From the NCBI GenBank assembly GCA_035568175.1, contig DATMON010000020.1, positions 62,001 through 126,000 on the forward strand: a stretch of DNA of 64,000 nucleotides. The letters run 5' to 3'. The DNA is from AV40 sp035568175. Its GTDB lineage: Bacteria > Verrucomicrobiota > Verrucomicrobiia > Chthoniobacterales > UBA10450. Below are positions 17,165-24,777 of the stretch, piece by piece (the stretch's first letter is position 1; every line of letters begins with the position of its first letter). The position numbers and the translations under genes were made by a program. The notes under the pieces were generated by a model. It saw nothing but the letters and a program-made list of their open reading frames with translations, had not been told where the DNA came from and made no database searches.

Positions 17165-18349
17165 CTACGGAAATCTTCGCTGGCTACTGAAAGGATTCGC
17201 CGGAGGAGAGCTCGATGCCGCTGGCGATGAAAGTTCTGCTGTCACGACGCGATCGCCTTCCTTGAGGCCTTCAGTGACTTCAGTCGCAATCCCATCGCTG
17301 ATTCCTGTTTTAATTGGGACCGCCTTTGGCCGGCCGTAGGACAAAACATAAACGGTCCGCCCGGGCTTAGGCTCACGCGCCGCGGTCGGACGCTGACCAG
17401 TCGGCGGCGATGTCGGCTTAGGTTGCTCGGCGGTCACCGCATCTGCTGGGCGATAGCGCAGCGCAGCGTTCTTGAGCTGAATCACGTTGTCCTTGTGCTC
17501 GATAATGATGGAAACGTTCGCCGTCATCCCCGGTTTCAATTTCAAATCCGAATTGCTCACGCCAATGACGGTGTCGTAAGTCACGACATTCTGAACTGTG
17601 ATCGGCGCATTGCGCACCTGCACCACCTTGCCGTGAAACGTGCGTGTCGGAAAAGCATCCACCGTAAAGTCGACATCCTGATCGATACTGACCGCACCGA
17701 TATCGGCCTCGGCCACGTTCGAGTCGATTTGCATTTTGGTCAGATCGTTCGCGATCGCGAAAATCACTGGCGCCTGCAAACTGGCCGCGACCGTCTGACC
17801 AACATCGACGTTGCGCGAAATGACAACGCCATCAATTGGCGACGTGATCGTGCAATGGTCGAGATCGGCCTTCGCTTTATCAAGCGCGCCCTGTTTAATT
17901 TTCACGTTCCCTTCGGCCTGATGAAGGGTCGCATTTGCCGAATCGAGGTCCTGCTGGGACGAATTCTTTTGGTTAAAGAGCTGTTGCGTGCGCGAAGCGT
18001 TCACCTTCGCCAGCTCAAGTCCCGCTTGCGCGGTGGCGAGATCGCCTTCGGCTTGCGTGACCGCTGCTTGAAACAGGGCCGGATCGATTTGGGCGACGAC
18101 CTGCCCTGCTTTCACTTGAGAATTAAAATCAGCGGAAAGTTTTTGAATGTTGCCCGAGACCTGGCTGCCGACCTGGACATTGACCACGGGATTGAGCGTG
18201 CCGGTCGCGGTCACCAGTTGCGTGATCGGTCCACGCGTCACCGTCGCGGTTTGATATCCACCGGCGCTACTTTGGGTGCATCGGCGAACAACGAACAAAA
18301 TGATGAGGAGGGCGACGATAATGACTCCGATAGGAAGAAAGCGCTTCAT
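17165..18349 (-). CDS. MacA-like periplasmic adaptor (HlyD family)
   Basis: 394 residues. N-terminal membrane anchor (LPIGVIIVALLIILFVV), lipoyl-type halves VQVGSQVSGNIQKLSADFNS and ITSPIDGVVISRNVDVGQ, a long alpha-hairpin (about residues 95-160, Ala/Gln-rich), beta-barrel domain and a Pro-rich C-terminal tail. It links the inner-membrane permease to an outer-membrane channel that is not encoded nearby. First gene of the - strand operon; 45 bp from the divergent permease at 18395. Confidence 0.92.
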   Translation of the reverse strand: MKRFLPIGVIIVALLIILFVVRRCTQSSAGGYQTATVTRGPITQLVTATGTLNPVVNVQVGSQVSGNIQKLSADFNSQVKAGQVVAQIDPALFQAAVTQAEGDLATAQAGLELAKVNASRTQQLFNQKNSSQQDLDSANATLHQAEGNVKIKQGALDKAKADLDHCTITSPIDGVVISRNVDVGQTVAASLQAPVIFAIANDLTKMQIDSNVAEADIGAVSIDQDVDFTVDAFPTRTFHGKVVQVRNAPITVQNVVTYDTVIGVSNSDLKLKPGMTANVSIIIEHKDNVIQLKNAALRYRPADAVTAEQPKPTSPPTGQRPTAAREPKPGRTVYVLSYGRPKAVPIKTGISDGIATEVTEGLKEGDRVVTAELSSPAASSSPPANPFSSQRRFP

Positions 18350-18394
18350 GAAGGTGAGATTTGACTTGGGCTCTAATTAAAATGACAGGCAAAC

Positions 18395-19192
18395 GTGCTC
18401 CAGCGTTACATCGAGATTTACTCCATCATGCTGCGCAACTCGCTCATTCGCGAGTTGAGTTTCAAAGCGAACTTCCTCCTCTGGATGCTGGTGGAAGTCC
18501 TTTGGTTCGTCGGACAGATCGTTTTTTTCTCCATCATCTTCGGCAATGTCGACCGCATCGGGGATTGGACAAAATGGGAAGTGGTCTTGCTCATCGGGAC
18601 GCACCAAATGATAGCGCAACTTTTCCAGGCGTTCTTTTTCGTCAACGTGGCCGCTGTTCCGGAGCTGGTCCGCACCGGAAAGCTCGATTCGCTCCTGGTC
18701 TTGCCGATCGACAGCCAATTTGCGGTTTCGACCAAACAATTTGGCCTCGACAGCGTGGTCAACGCGGCGCTCGGCGGCGTGGTCGTTGGCGTTGCCTTGA
18801 CCAAACTCGGTGTCGTCCCAACTCCAATGTCAATCTTGCTTTACATCATCGCGATCGCGTTTGGGATCGCCGTGCATTATTCGATCATGCTCAGCCTGGC
18901 CGCGGTCAGTTTCTGGATCGTCCGGGCACAGGGCCTGGTTTACGGCTACTTCAACTTTCTCAACATCGCGCGTTATCCCGACGCAATTTTCCCGCGACTC
19001 TTCAAAATCATTTTCGGCTGGATCGTTCCGGTCGTCATTGTCGCCAATATTCCCGCGCGGCTGCTGATCAAGTCGTTCGGCCAGCCCTGGCCGCTCATGT
19101 TTCAGCTCGTAGTCGCGTCGACTGTGGTCTTCTGCCTATCGCGCGCCTTTTGGCGTTTTGCCCTGCAAAGGTACTCCAGCGCCAGCTCGTGA
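18395..19192 (+). CDS. ABC-2 type permease (PF06182-like), orphan 2
   Basis: 265 residues from a GTG start encoding MLQRYIEIYSIMLRNSLIRE. About six membrane helices; family blocks FFVNVAAVPELVRTGKLDSL and LPIDSQFAVSTKQFG correspond to DIREGQINALLTKP and the following segment in the first permease (13039). Such permeases normally act as a heteromeric pair with an adjacent ATPase; here they are 4.5 kb apart, on the same strand, with the MacAB-like operon in between on the other strand. Substrate unknown. Confidence 0.83.
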   Translation: MLQRYIEIYSIMLRNSLIRELSFKANFLLWMLVEVLWFVGQIVFFSIIFGNVDRIGDWTKWEVVLLIGTHQMIAQLFQAFFFVNVAAVPELVRTGKLDSLLVLPIDSQFAVSTKQFGLDSVVNAALGGVVVGVALTKLGVVPTPMSILLYIIAIAFGIAVHYSIMLSLAAVSFWIVRAQGLVYGYFNFLNIARYPDAIFPRLFKIIFGWIVPVVIVANIPARLLIKSFGQPWPLMFQLVVASTVVFCLSRAFWRFALQRYSSASS

Positions 19193-19197
19193 AATTC

Positions 19198-19297
19198 TAA
19201 CCACCAATGGACACTAATAGACACGAATGGAAACAAGCACCCGTGCTTCTAACCAGTCTTCCGTAATTCGTGTTCATTCGTGTCGATTCGTGGTTAA
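19198..19297. repeat. CACGAATAGA inverted element
   Basis: The left arm has ACCACCAATGGACACTAATAG followed by ACACGAATGG; the right arm is TTCGTGTTCATTCGTGTCG followed by ATTCGTGGTTA. It follows the stop of orphan permease 2 directly. The gap to the next gene (to 19433) also holds an A/T-rich segment and a GC hairpin but no further gene. Confidence 0.85.
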
Positions 19298-19433
19298 CAG
19301 GGTTTTCCGGGCAAAAAAGCGTTGAACAAACCGCCTTTAGATTCGTCAAATCTCCCCTTGCGCTGATTAGGAAATGTCCTTAATTAAGCCTCCGTTTTTT
19401 CCGGCGGTCGCCGCGGCGACCGCCTTTTGAATT

Positions 19434-20054
19434 ATGGCCAAACCAAAAAAGAAGAAAATTTCGGCTAAGAAATCTGCTCCCCGCAAAGCGAAACCCGCGC
19501 GTAAGGTTTCCGCGAAGAAAGCCCGCGCCAGCGCGAATCCGCGGGAGACGCTGCTCGGACGCAATCATAGCGAACGGAAATTGAGTCCGTTCACGCGCAA
19601 GCAGAAGGAGAAACTCCTGCAATTGCGCGATGCCATGGTCGATTCCATGGCCGGTGTCGCGCAGGACACGTTGCGTTCGCGCGCTGAAGGGAGCGAAGCG
19701 TCCGCGTTTGGAATGCACCAGGCCGATGCCGGCTCCGATGCTTACGATCGCGATTTCGCGCTCAGCCTGCTTTCACAGGAACAAGACGCTCTTTACGAGA
19801 TCGATCAGGCGTTGAAGCGGATCGAGCTCGGCACTTATGGAATTTGCGAAATGTCGGGCAAACCAATCCCGCACGCGCGCCTGGAAGCGATTCCGTTCGC
19901 GCGGTTCACCGTTGAATGCCAATCGCAGCTCGAGAAACAAAATAAGATGTCGCGCGTTCGCCAATCAGTCACCTCGCTCTTCGGTTTGACCGATGACGAA
20001 GGCGGCGAAGGTGAGGAAGAAGAAGCGACGCCGGCGGCAGAAACCAAGGAATAG
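19434..20054 (+). CDS. DksA/TraR-family protein with basic N-terminal extension
   Basis: 206 residues. The first 45 are Lys/Ala/Arg-rich (KPKKKKISAKKSAPRKAK), resembling a histone-like tail. A DksA-type coiled coil follows (about residues 60-130, LSLLSQEQDALYEIDQALKR), then the zinc-finger block YGICEMSGKPIPHARLEAIP ending in VECQSQLEK. Only two of the four classical cysteines remain (ICEMS and VEC), so zinc binding is doubtful. DksA-like proteins modulate RNA polymerase, classically at ribosomal promoters, and here the gene precedes rpmG and rpsR. The tail is Glu-rich. Confidence 0.87.
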   Translation: MAKPKKKKISAKKSAPRKAKPARKVSAKKARASANPRETLLGRNHSERKLSPFTRKQKEKLLQLRDAMVDSMAGVAQDTLRSRAEGSEASAFGMHQADAGSDAYDRDFALSLLSQEQDALYEIDQALKRIELGTYGICEMSGKPIPHARLEAIPFARFTVECQSQLEKQNKMSRVRQSVTSLFGLTDDEGGEGEEEEATPAAETKE

Positions 20055-20059
20055 CAGCG

Positions 20060-20233
20060 ATGGCACAGGAAATTATCACCCTCGAATGCACCGAAGCGAA
20101 AGCGCTCGGCAAACCGGTTTCGCGTTACATGTCTTCTCGGAACAAGAAAAGTCCGCAGACACCGAACCGGCTCGAGAAAAAGAAATACAATCCGTTTTTG
20201 CGAAAGCACACGCTTCATCGCGAAACCAAGTAA
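20060..20233 (+). CDS. rpmG: 50S ribosomal protein L33
   Basis: 57 residues, MAQEIITLECTEAKALGKPV, then SRYMSSRNKKSPQTPNRLEK and KKYNPFLRKHTLHRETK. The C-terminal KKYNPFLRKHTLHRE is the L33 signature. It has a single Cys and no zinc-ribbon pairs, so it is the Cys-minus form. It lies 5 bp after the DksA-like gene and 6 bp before rpsR, one operon. Confidence 0.92.
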   Translation: MAQEIITLECTEAKALGKPVSRYMSSRNKKSPQTPNRLEKKKYNPFLRKHTLHRETK

Positions 20234-20239
20234 CTCCCG

Positions 20240-20479
20240 ATGCAACCTAAGACCGCTAAACGCCGTTCCGCATTTCGCCGCGCCAATCGCGCCATGCCCC
20301 GGCGCCGGATCGACATCTCGATCGAAGCGATCGATTACAAAAATCCCGATCTCCTGAAAAAATTCGTGACCGAAAGCGGCAAAATTCTTCCCCGCCGCGT
20401 CACCGGCATGCCGGCCCACCTCCACCGCAAAATCACCCGCGAAATTAAGCGCAGCCGTTCCGTGCTGCTCATGAAGTGA
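20240..20479 (+). CDS. rpsR: 30S ribosomal protein S18
   Basis: 79 residues with the bS18 core IDYKNPDLLKKFVTESGKIL, then PRRVTGMPAHLHRKITREIK. It has an Arg/Lys-rich N-terminus and no Cys, so it is a zinc-free form. A primary rRNA/S6-binding protein of the small-subunit platform. Last gene of the DksA-like/L33/S18 group; the following 200 bp are repeats. Confidence 0.93.
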   Translation: MQPKTAKRRSAFRRANRAMPRRRIDISIEAIDYKNPDLLKKFVTESGKILPRRVTGMPAHLHRKITREIKRSRSVLLMK

Positions 20480-20506
20480 TTTAATTCGCCCCCGCGAATT
20501 GAATGT

Positions 20507-20557
20507 GTAGCCACGGGCCTGTGGCCCGTCCTAACGGCGCACAGTCGCCGTGGCTAC
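20507..20557. repeat. GTAG-type REPIN-like element
   Basis: Starts GTAGCCACGGGCCTGTGGCC, then hairpin CGGCGcacagTCGCCG, and ends GGCTAC. The first hairpin matches that at 14899-14969. Confidence 0.85.
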
Positions 20558-20562
20558 AACGT

Positions 20563-20597
20563 TGTCATCCCAAGCGAAGTCGAGGGATCTCTGAAGT
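20563..20597. repeat. GTCATCC..GGGATCTCTG family repeat
   Basis: TGTCATCCCAAGCGAAGTCG followed by AGGGATCTCTGAAG. Lies between two REPIN-like elements; related copies at 14031-14060 and 21384-21477. Confidence 0.7.
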
Positions 20598-20598
20598 T

Positions 20599-20661
20599 GT
20601 AGAGGCGCTTGTGCCAAGCGCCTGTTTATTTAGCTCGGCGTTTGAGAACAAACGCCGCTAC
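20599..20661. repeat. GTAG REPIN, copy 2 (inverse of 14071-14133)
   Basis: GTAGAGGCGCTTGTGCCAAG, spacer CTGTTTATTTAGCT, then CGGCGTTTGAGAACAAACGC ending CTAC. Reverse complement of the 14071-14133 element with about three substitutions. Confidence 0.9.
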
Positions 20662-20690
20662 AACGCCTTCGTCCCTGCGACACGCCGCGC

Positions 20691-21007
20691 TTACTTCTTG
20701 CGCTCGGCATCCAAGACGCGAAGCGCTTTAAAAATCTCGCCCGAAAAAATCAGCAGCAGAATAATTCCGAGGCCGATCCCATAAATGACCAGTTCGTGCG
20801 AGTAAATAATGAACTGAGCCTGGCGAGAAAGTGAACTCGCAATCGCTCAAGAGCGAAACCGATCACTGCGCCAAGGAAGAGACTGACACCGCTCATTGTC
20901 AGCGCGAACCGAATCCAGGCTGGCAGGCGACGAAGACCACCGACGACCGGCGCGACGGCAAAACCTAATCCGACGACGAGCAGAACGGTGCGACCATGAA
21001 ACATCAT
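20691..21007 (-). pseudogene. Small membrane protein interrupted by a frameshift
   Basis: Read from an ATG at 21007 the protein is VLLVVGLGFAVAPVVGGL, then ALTMSGVSLFLGAVIGFALE, two membrane helices, and then breaks near codon 60. In the neighbouring frame, from about 20835 on, the sequence continues as a third helix: QFIIYSHELVIYGIGLGIIL, then IFSGEIFKALRVLDAERKK and a stop at 20691. Together they give a coherent protein of about 105 residues, so one base appears lost near 20825-20840. It could be a real inactivation or an assembly error. No family recognised. Lies 7 bp downstream of the RelE/ParE-like gene. Confidence 0.6.
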
Positions 21008-21014
21008 GGTCTGC

Positions 21015-21377
21015 TCACGCTTTCCGCGTTTTCTCGCCCTGCTCGATCAATTTCCAGAACTCGCGCGTTTTGCCGAGCTGCTGATCTTCTGAGACCGGCA
21101 GTTTGCTGCGGAAAAGAAAATCGCGAAACGTATTCTTGTTCAGGACGCGGTGAACGGTGATGCCTTCCGGCGTTTGTTCGAAATAGATCCGGTAATCCCT
21201 GGCGCGATAACGGTATAACTTTTTTCCTTCGCGCTCGATCACGCCGAAGTGTTTGGCGTCGAGATGGTCGAGGTCTTCGGGCAAGATTTGAAATTGCTCG
21301 AGCAGATTGAGCTGCATTCTCTTCGGCAAGGCCGACATCTCAGCCGCGCTTAGTTCGTTGAAAATGATCTGGAACAT
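21015..21377 (-). CDS. RelE/ParE-superfamily protein (toxin-like)
   Basis: 120 residues. The centre LEQFQILPEDLDHLDAKHFG, then GKKLYRYRARDYRIYFEQTP and VLNKNTFRDFLF is the RelE/ParE fold: a basic beta-sheet with RYRARDYRIYFE as the classic strand. No antitoxin-like gene is adjacent; upstream is 140 bp of repeat and then alr. It may be a solitary chromosomal member used in regulation rather than a working toxin. Likely co-transcribed with the frameshifted membrane gene. Confidence 0.75.
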   Translation of the reverse strand: MFQIIFNELSAAEMSALPKRMQLNLLEQFQILPEDLDHLDAKHFGVIEREGKKLYRYRARDYRIYFEQTPEGITVHRVLNKNTFRDFLFRSKLPVSEDQQLGKTREFWKLIEQGEKTRKA

Positions 21378-21383
21378 TGCTTT

Positions 21384-21477
21384 GTCATTCTGGGCAGAGC
21401 GAAGAATCTCTGATTATTTCTGCGGCCTCATTCAAAAGGCAAAAGTCAGAGATGTTTCGCTCCGCTCAACATGACAG
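21384..21477. repeat. GTCATTCTGGGC..GAATCTCTGA inverted element
   Basis: The left arm GTCATTCTGGGCAGAGCGAA then GAATCTCTGA is mirrored by the right arm TCAGAGATGTTTCGCTCCGC then TCAACATGACA, with about 35 bp between. Directly upstream of the RelE/ParE-like gene. Confidence 0.8.
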
Positions 21478-21516
21478 TAAGAATTAACCGCTTCAACGCT
21501 TTAACGCGCCCCGGAA

Positions 21517-22605
21517 TCAGACAAACACACGCTTAACGCGCTGGCCAATTCGCGTCGTGATTTCCCATGTGATCGTACCGGCCTTTTCGCCCAATTCAGT
21601 GCAACCAATCTCTTCGTCGCCCTGCTTTCCCATCAACACGACTTCGTCGCCAACATCGACATCGGGCAGGTGTGAGACGTCGATTACCATTAAATCCATC
21701 GTCACGCGTCCGAGCAACGCGCAGCGTTTGCCGCCAACCAGAACGTCCGCACCGACATTCGAAAGATGGCGCGGATAACCGTCCGCATAACCGGCCGTCA
21801 ACGTCGCCACCCGCATGGGCTTCGGCGTGATAAACGTGCGTCCGTAGCTGATCGACGCTCCCTTTGGCAGGTCGCGAATTAAACCGATCCGTGTTTTCCA
21901 AGTTAACGCCGGCTTGAGAAGATCTTGAAATTCCGGCAGCGGCGAAATGCCGTAAAGGATGATGCCCGCGCGCACGATCTCGAAAGTCGGGTTATTGAAA
22001 GCGAGCGTGCCAGCGCTTTGGAGGACGTGCGCCTTATAGTTCCCCGGAACCGCGGACCGGAGCTGCTCGACGATTTTGCGGAACCGGACCAATTCATCGC
22101 GTGTGTAGTCGGCGTCTCCATCCGACGCCGGCATGTGGGTCGAGACGCTGTGGATGTCGATCTTCGGCAAGGCGGCGATGCGTTTAAAGATTTCCAGGGC
22201 TTCATTTTCGACTGCACCCATTCGCCCCATGCCCGTATCGACCTTGAAATTGACCGACGTCTTGCCGATACGATCGAATGCCTCCGCTTCCTGAAAAGTT
22301 GAAACTGTGGGAATGAAACCCCGCTCGATAATCGTCGCGAATTCTTCCGGAAGTGAAGGGCCGAGGATGATCACCGGAAGATGAAATCTTTCCCGCAGCG
22401 CCAACGCTTCCTCCAAATTGGCGACGCCGAAGAGTTGCGCATCATCGGCTAGCGCTTCGGCGACGCCCATCAAACCGTGGCCATAAGCGTTCGCTTTTAC
22501 GACCGCGAGCATTTCGGCCGAGCCAATTCGTTCGCGCACAACCTTGGCATTGTGACGCAACGCGCTCCGGTCGATCTCAGCCCAGCAACGATAATTTTGC
22601 GTCAT
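21517..22605 (-). CDS. alr: Alanine racemase
   Basis: 362 residues. PLP-binding lysine in AVVKANAYGHG near residue 35; conserved Tyr in the TAGYADGYPRHL block; LLGRVTMDLMVIDVSH in the C-terminal beta domain. It converts L- to D-alanine for peptidoglycan. It starts inside the tsaB stop (ATGA overlap), so tsaB-alr are coupled. One copy of the AAGATCGACAT word (22154-22164) encodes KIDI here. Confidence 0.95.
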   Translation of the reverse strand: MTQNYRCWAEIDRSALRHNAKVVRERIGSAEMLAVVKANAYGHGLMGVAEALADDAQLFGVANLEEALALRERFHLPVIILGPSLPEEFATIIERGFIPTVSTFQEAEAFDRIGKTSVNFKVDTGMGRMGAVENEALEIFKRIAALPKIDIHSVSTHMPASDGDADYTRDELVRFRKIVEQLRSAVPGNYKAHVLQSAGTLAFNNPTFEIVRAGIILYGISPLPEFQDLLKPALTWKTRIGLIRDLPKGASISYGRTFITPKPMRVATLTAGYADGYPRHLSNVGADVLVGGKRCALLGRVTMDLMVIDVSHLPDVDVGDEVVLMGKQGDEEIGCTELGEKAGTITWEITTRIGQRVKRVFV

Positions 22606-23273
22606 CTTTTCGGAACAGTGATGTGTGGTTCGCGCAAATACATTGGCTCGAGCGGCGGCTGCGCGAAATTTCGATTCACATCCTGAGCAAGCCGAGCCAG
22701 AACCTTCGCCGACGGATAGCGGATCTGAGCGCGCTCGAACTGTGGAAGTTTCTCGATGGCGAAGATTGACATCGTGCGACCGACTTTACCCAGATTTTCG
22801 CGGAGTTCAGCTTCCGGCATCAGCGTTGGACCTTCGGCCAGGTTGTTATCGCGAATGCGCGCAAAGAAAAATGTCTGACGCCGTGCATCGCCAATCACAC
22901 AATATTCGCCAGCGTCGCACTCGATCGCGCAGATCGAGGGAAATCCGATCAGCCGAATGGAAGGACGCGCGCTGTCGTGTCCCACTCTTTGGGCGGTCCA
23001 ATCCGCACTGGCATTTACGGCACTGCGCCCTCCAATCGATAATCCGATCGCGGCCGAAATCGCGATCCGGGTTCCAGCGTAGGAACCCGGGCCAAGGCCG
23101 ACGATGATGGTATCCGGTCTTCCAAATTTCTTCTGCACTTCAACCAGGTATTCGAAAAACGGGCCCGAATTCTTTCGATCATTTGGCCAGTCGCAAACAA
23201 AATCGGTATTATCGCCATCGCTCCACGCAAGGCTCCCGCGAGCGCTGGAAAGTTCGAGCGCGAGAATTTTCAT
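22602..23273 (-). CDS. tsaB: tRNA t6A modification protein TsaB with an in-frame repeat insertion
   Basis: 223 residues. N-terminus MKILALELSSARGSLAW and GLGPGSYAGTRIAISAAIGL are diagnostic of TsaB, the scaffold partner of TsaD/TsaE in t6A37 synthesis. Residues about 80-106 (GGRSAVNASADWTAQRVGHD then SARPSI) are encoded by a GGAG-type REP-like element (22956-23036); without it the chain reads GLSIG-LIGFPSICAIE, as the family expects between helix and strand. The element is 81 bp, so the frame is kept. Overlaps alr by 4 bp. Confidence 0.9.
   Translation of the reverse strand: MKILALELSSARGSLAWSDGDNTDFVCDWPNDRKNSGPFFEYLVEVQKKFGRPDTIIVGLGPGSYAGTRIAISAAIGLSIGGRSAVNASADWTAQRVGHDSARPSIRLIGFPSICAIECDAGEYCVIGDARRQTFFFARIRDNNLAEGPTLMPEAELRENLGKVGRTMSIFAIEKLPQFERAQIRYPSAKVLARLAQDVNRNFAQPPLEPMYLREPHITVPKR
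22956..23036. repeat. GGAG-type REP-like element inside tsaB
   Basis: Read on the - strand it begins ATTGGAGGGCGCAGTGCCG and ends GTGGGACACGACAGCGCGCG TCCTTCCATT. The end half matches the intergenic copy at 53934-53966 (GGGACACGACGGCGCGTATC, CCTCCATT) almost base for base. See finding. Confidence 0.82.
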
Positions 23274-23320
23274 GCGAGTTCGGCCCTATCTTTCGTGCAA
23301 AGCGTTGGTTTAGCCATCGA

Positions 23321-23476
23321 TAATAGCCCAGCGTTTCAACGCTGGGCAGAACGAATAAAACGCGGCCAGTCCCGAGAGGGACGAAAGACGTTCCGCTTGC
23401 ACATGCATTTCTTCCGTCCCTCCGGGACTTACTTTGATAAAAACATTTAGCCCCAGCGCTGAAGCGCTGGGCTATT
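23321..23476. repeat. Hairpin pair flanking a GTCCC palindromic segment
   Basis: Outer hairpins AGCCCAGCGTTTCAACGCTG and GCCCCAGCGCTGAAGCGCTG, each ending GGGC(TA), flank an internal inverted pair AGTCCCGAGAGGGAC and GTCCCTCCGGGACT. Both outer hairpins carry the same AGCCCAGCG end. It fills the gap between tsaB and tsaE. Confidence 0.8.
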
Positions 23477-23477
23477 C

Positions 23478-23891
23478 TCACTTAACAGTGATCGCGCGCT
23501 GGGTTTCAGATTTCGTTTCGAAGGCAATCCAGAGCGCAGTTTCTGGGAGCAAATCCGGAAATCGGTCGGCCCATTCGATAACCGAAACGCCGTCGCCAAA
23601 AAAATAATCGTCGAGCCCGAGTCGTTCTGCGGACTCTCCATCTTCCACACGAAAGAAATCGAAATGATAAATCGGGAGCCGCCCGCCGGAATATTCGTGA
23701 ATTAGAGTAAACGTCGGACTGGTCGCGGCAGTAGCCGCACTCAAACCGGCGACAAGACCTTTAACGAATTGCGTCTTGCCGCTGCCAAGTTCACCCGTCA
23801 GCGCAAGCACATCGCCCGGCTTAAGCTTTTCTGCGAATCGACAGCCGAAAGCTTCCGTTTCTTCCGGGCTATTGGAAATGAACGTAGCCAC
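23478..23891 (-). CDS. tsaE: tRNA t6A modification ATPase TsaE
   Basis: 137 residues. Walker A GELGSGKT at residues 33-40, switch Thr in TSPTFTLIHEY, and FDFFRVED plus VIEWADRFPDLLP of the family. It drives turnover of the TsaB-TsaD-TsaE complex. Placed just upstream of tsaB, separated by a hairpin element, with its 5' end overlapping thiL by 23 bp. Confidence 0.93.
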   Translation of the reverse strand: MATFISNSPEETEAFGCRFAEKLKPGDVLALTGELGSGKTQFVKGLVAGLSAATAATSPTFTLIHEYSGGRLPIYHFDFFRVEDGESAERLGLDDYFFGDGVSVIEWADRFPDLLPETALWIAFETKSETQRAITVK

Positions 23892-24777
23892 GGGGCAGAA
23901 GTTGAGAGTTGGTCCGAGCCGGACTGGCCTTTGTTGAGAGTTGAGTGAGGCAGCCGATGCGCGTCAGCGACACTTTTGGAAATTTTCTACGCCAGCTTTT
24001 TTGCAGGCGTGTGCGATCGCGCGGTGAGACGGCGAAAAGCAGTTCGTAATCTTCGCCATCGGAAATCGCGCTCTCGATCGTCGCGCCGGATGCGAGCGGC
24101 AACTTTTCCTTGTCGATATTGAATCCGAGTTTGCTTGCCTTGGCCAGGCGCGGCAAATCGGCGCCGAGACCGTCGCTCAAGTCCATCATGGCGTGAACGC
24201 GGAAATTCTTCGTCAACCAGCGCGATTCCGTGATTCGCGGAACGAACCTAAGATGTTTCCCGCGCAACGACGCACCCAGACGGCCGGTGACAAAAAGATC
24301 GTCGCCCTTCTTTCCCCCGGCGCGCGAGGTCCGCCTATCTTTTTCAACAAAGCCGGTAACGCTGACCGAAATTGTAACTGGACCGCGCGTGGCACTGGTT
24401 TCGCCACCAACAATGCTGACGTCGAAACGCGCAGCCGCCCCTTGCAAGCCGCGATAAAGCTTTCTGACCCACGATGTCGATCTTGCGGCCGGCAGAATCA
24501 GCGTGATGAGCGCGAATTGCGGGACGGCGGAGGTAGCCGCGAAATCGCTCAGCGGTCGCATCATCGCTTTCCAGCCCACGAGAATGGGATCAGTGGCCGG
24601 CGTGAAATGAATTTTCTCCACCACGCAGTCCGTTTTCAGGACGAGAAGATTTTTCCTTCGCGGGGATTCGACCACGGCGCAATCATCGCCCGCCCTCGCG
24701 ATAACCTGACGCCGGACCGGCAACTTCCGCAGCAGCGATGCGACGAGCGCATCTTCGCCAACCGCGCTCAGTTTCAT
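23869..24777 (-). CDS. thiL: Thiamine-monophosphate kinase
   Basis: About 302 residues from the ATG encoding MKLSAVGEDALVASLLRKLP, chosen because it overlaps the CPBP gene stop by ATGA and begins at the family's N-terminus. Motifs: GDDCAVVE, LVLKTDCVVEKIHFTP, IVGGETSAT, MDLSDGLGADLPRLAKAS. It phosphorylates thiamine phosphate to thiamine pyrophosphate. The C-terminal 23 bp overlap tsaE in another frame. Confidence 0.93.
   Translation of the reverse strand: MKLSAVGEDALVASLLRKLPVRRQVIARAGDDCAVVESPRRKNLLVLKTDCVVEKIHFTPATDPILVGWKAMMRPLSDFAATSAVPQFALITLILPAARSTSWVRKLYRGLQGAAARFDVSIVGGETSATRGPVTISVSVTGFVEKDRRTSRAGGKKGDDLFVTGRLGASLRGKHLRFVPRITESRWLTKNFRVHAMMDLSDGLGADLPRLAKASKLGFNIDKEKLPLASGATIESAISDGEDYELLFAVSPRDRTRLQKSWRRKFPKVSLTRIGCLTQLSTKASPARTNSQLLPRGYVHFQ

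Noticed and set aside
21015..21377. Complete toxin-antitoxin operon
   Set aside because: No antitoxin-like gene is adjacent; the neighbour is a membrane protein and the upstream region is a repeat.
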